Origin: Desulfobacterales bacterium | GTDB taxonomy: Bacteria > Desulfobacterota > Desulfobacteria > Desulfobacterales > RPRI01 | DNA: 5,292 nt | NCBI GenBank assembly: GCA_030689795.1 | Contig: JAUYEO010000026.1 | Span: 1 to 5,292 of the forward strand | Reading direction: 5' to 3' | In this document: one piece after another, positions 4,964-5,292 of the stretch | Position numbering within the stretch: position 1 is the first letter of the stretch | Layout of the letters: each line of letters opens with the position of its first letter | Program-made: the position numbers and the translations under genes | The notes under the pieces: generated by a model | What the model saw: the letters and a program-made list of their open reading frames with translations, nothing else | What the model was told of the DNA's origin: nothing | Database searches by the model: none

Positions 4964-5292
4964 GGCTTTATTTGAAACGCACAGGACTGTTCGGGGGAAC
5001 ATTCAATCCGGTTCATTTCGGGCATCTTCGTTCTGCATATGAAGTGCAGGCGCGGTTTTCCTTAGACAGCGTCTGTTTTATTCCGGCCGCTGTTCCACCG
5101 CACAAAGAACCGTCATCCGTCGCCGATGCAAAAGACCGCCTTGAAATGATCAGGATGGCTGTATCAGATTATCCTCAATTTTGTGTTTCCGATGTCGAAC
5201 TCAGGAGATCCGGCCCTTCATATACGATAGATACGGTTAAGCATTTTACAGCAACCCGGACCGAACCGACCATCTTTTATCTCATAGTCGGG
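4960..5292 (+). CDS. nadD: Nicotinate-nucleotide adenylyltransferase, 3' end cut by window
   Basis: NadD transfers AMP from ATP to nicotinate mononucleotide, giving deamido-NAD in NAD synthesis. Only the first 111 codons are present. The nucleotidyltransferase signature GGTFNPVHFGH stands at residues 12-22, including the HxGH-type motif H19-F-G-H22. Further family motifs are IPAAVPPHK 41-49 and SGPSYTIDTV 84-93; the last visible residues LIVG lead into the expected GxD segment. ATG 4960 is chosen because GAAGG (4950-4954) lies 5 nt upstream and the conserved fold begins within ten residues; TTG 4972 is a less likely alternative. It lies 191 bp after proA in the order proB-proA-nadD, often followed by rsfS in this type of locus. 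It may share the upstream transcript, as no clear terminator or promoter was seen in the spacer. Confidence 0.95.
   Translation, partial: MRLYLKRTGLFGGTFNPVHFGHLRSAYEVQARFSLDSVCFIPAAVPPHKEPSSVADAKDRLEMIRMAVSDYPQFCVSDVELRRSGPSYTIDTVKHFTATRTEPTIFYLIVG

Overview
The window holds a conserved bacterial housekeeping gene string, all on the + strand: rplU (L21), rpmA (L27), obg (Obg/CgtA GTPase), proB (glutamate 5-kinase), proA (glutamate-5-semialdehyde dehydrogenase) and the first 111 codons of nadD (nicotinate-nucleotide adenylyltransferase), which runs off the right edge. This gene order, the absence of a prp/ysxB-type gene between rplU and rpmA, and an L27 without the cleavable Firmicutes N-terminal extension suggest a Gram-negative bacterium. 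Deltaproteobacteria/Desulfobacterota (Desulfobacterales-like) is my best guess, partly because the repeat types look familiar from that group. This is inference; no database search was possible.

Layout. Positions 1-384 carry no gene. They hold a large nested inverted repeat (about 3-172), then AT-rich DNA with one good sigma70-type promoter (TTGACA 312-317, TATTAT 334-339) and a weaker candidate upstream. rplU (385-696) and rpmA (870-1124) are separated by a 173-bp spacer that is mostly a second inverted-repeat element. obg begins with GTG inside the rpmA stop codon (GTGA). proB follows obg after 20 bp and proA follows proB after 31 bp. A 191-bp spacer rich in inverted repeats precedes nadD, and a five-codon mini-ORF there ends in an ATGA overlap with the nadD start.

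How the genes work together. rplU, rpmA and obg serve the large ribosomal subunit: two 50S proteins and a GTPase of 50S maturation. proB and proA catalyse the first two committed steps of proline synthesis from glutamate. nadD makes NaAD in NAD synthesis. Gaps are short from rpmA through proA, so these are probably one transcript from the promoter before rplU; nadD may be on it too.

The unusual part is not a new gene system but repeat DNA embedded in housekeeping genes. An identical 19-nt sequence lies at the 3' end of obg (2102-2120) and at the 5' end of proA (3405-3423), read in different frames. Each copy starts a GC-rich palindromic block of about 100-120 bp that is translated: in obg as a C-terminal tail of about 34 residues, in proA as an N-terminal insertion of about 37 residues before the conserved fold. 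This resembles in-frame palindromic elements such as the Rickettsia RPEs. With the elements at 1-174, 723-837 and perhaps 4793-4959, inverted-repeat DNA sits at or inside most gene junctions here.
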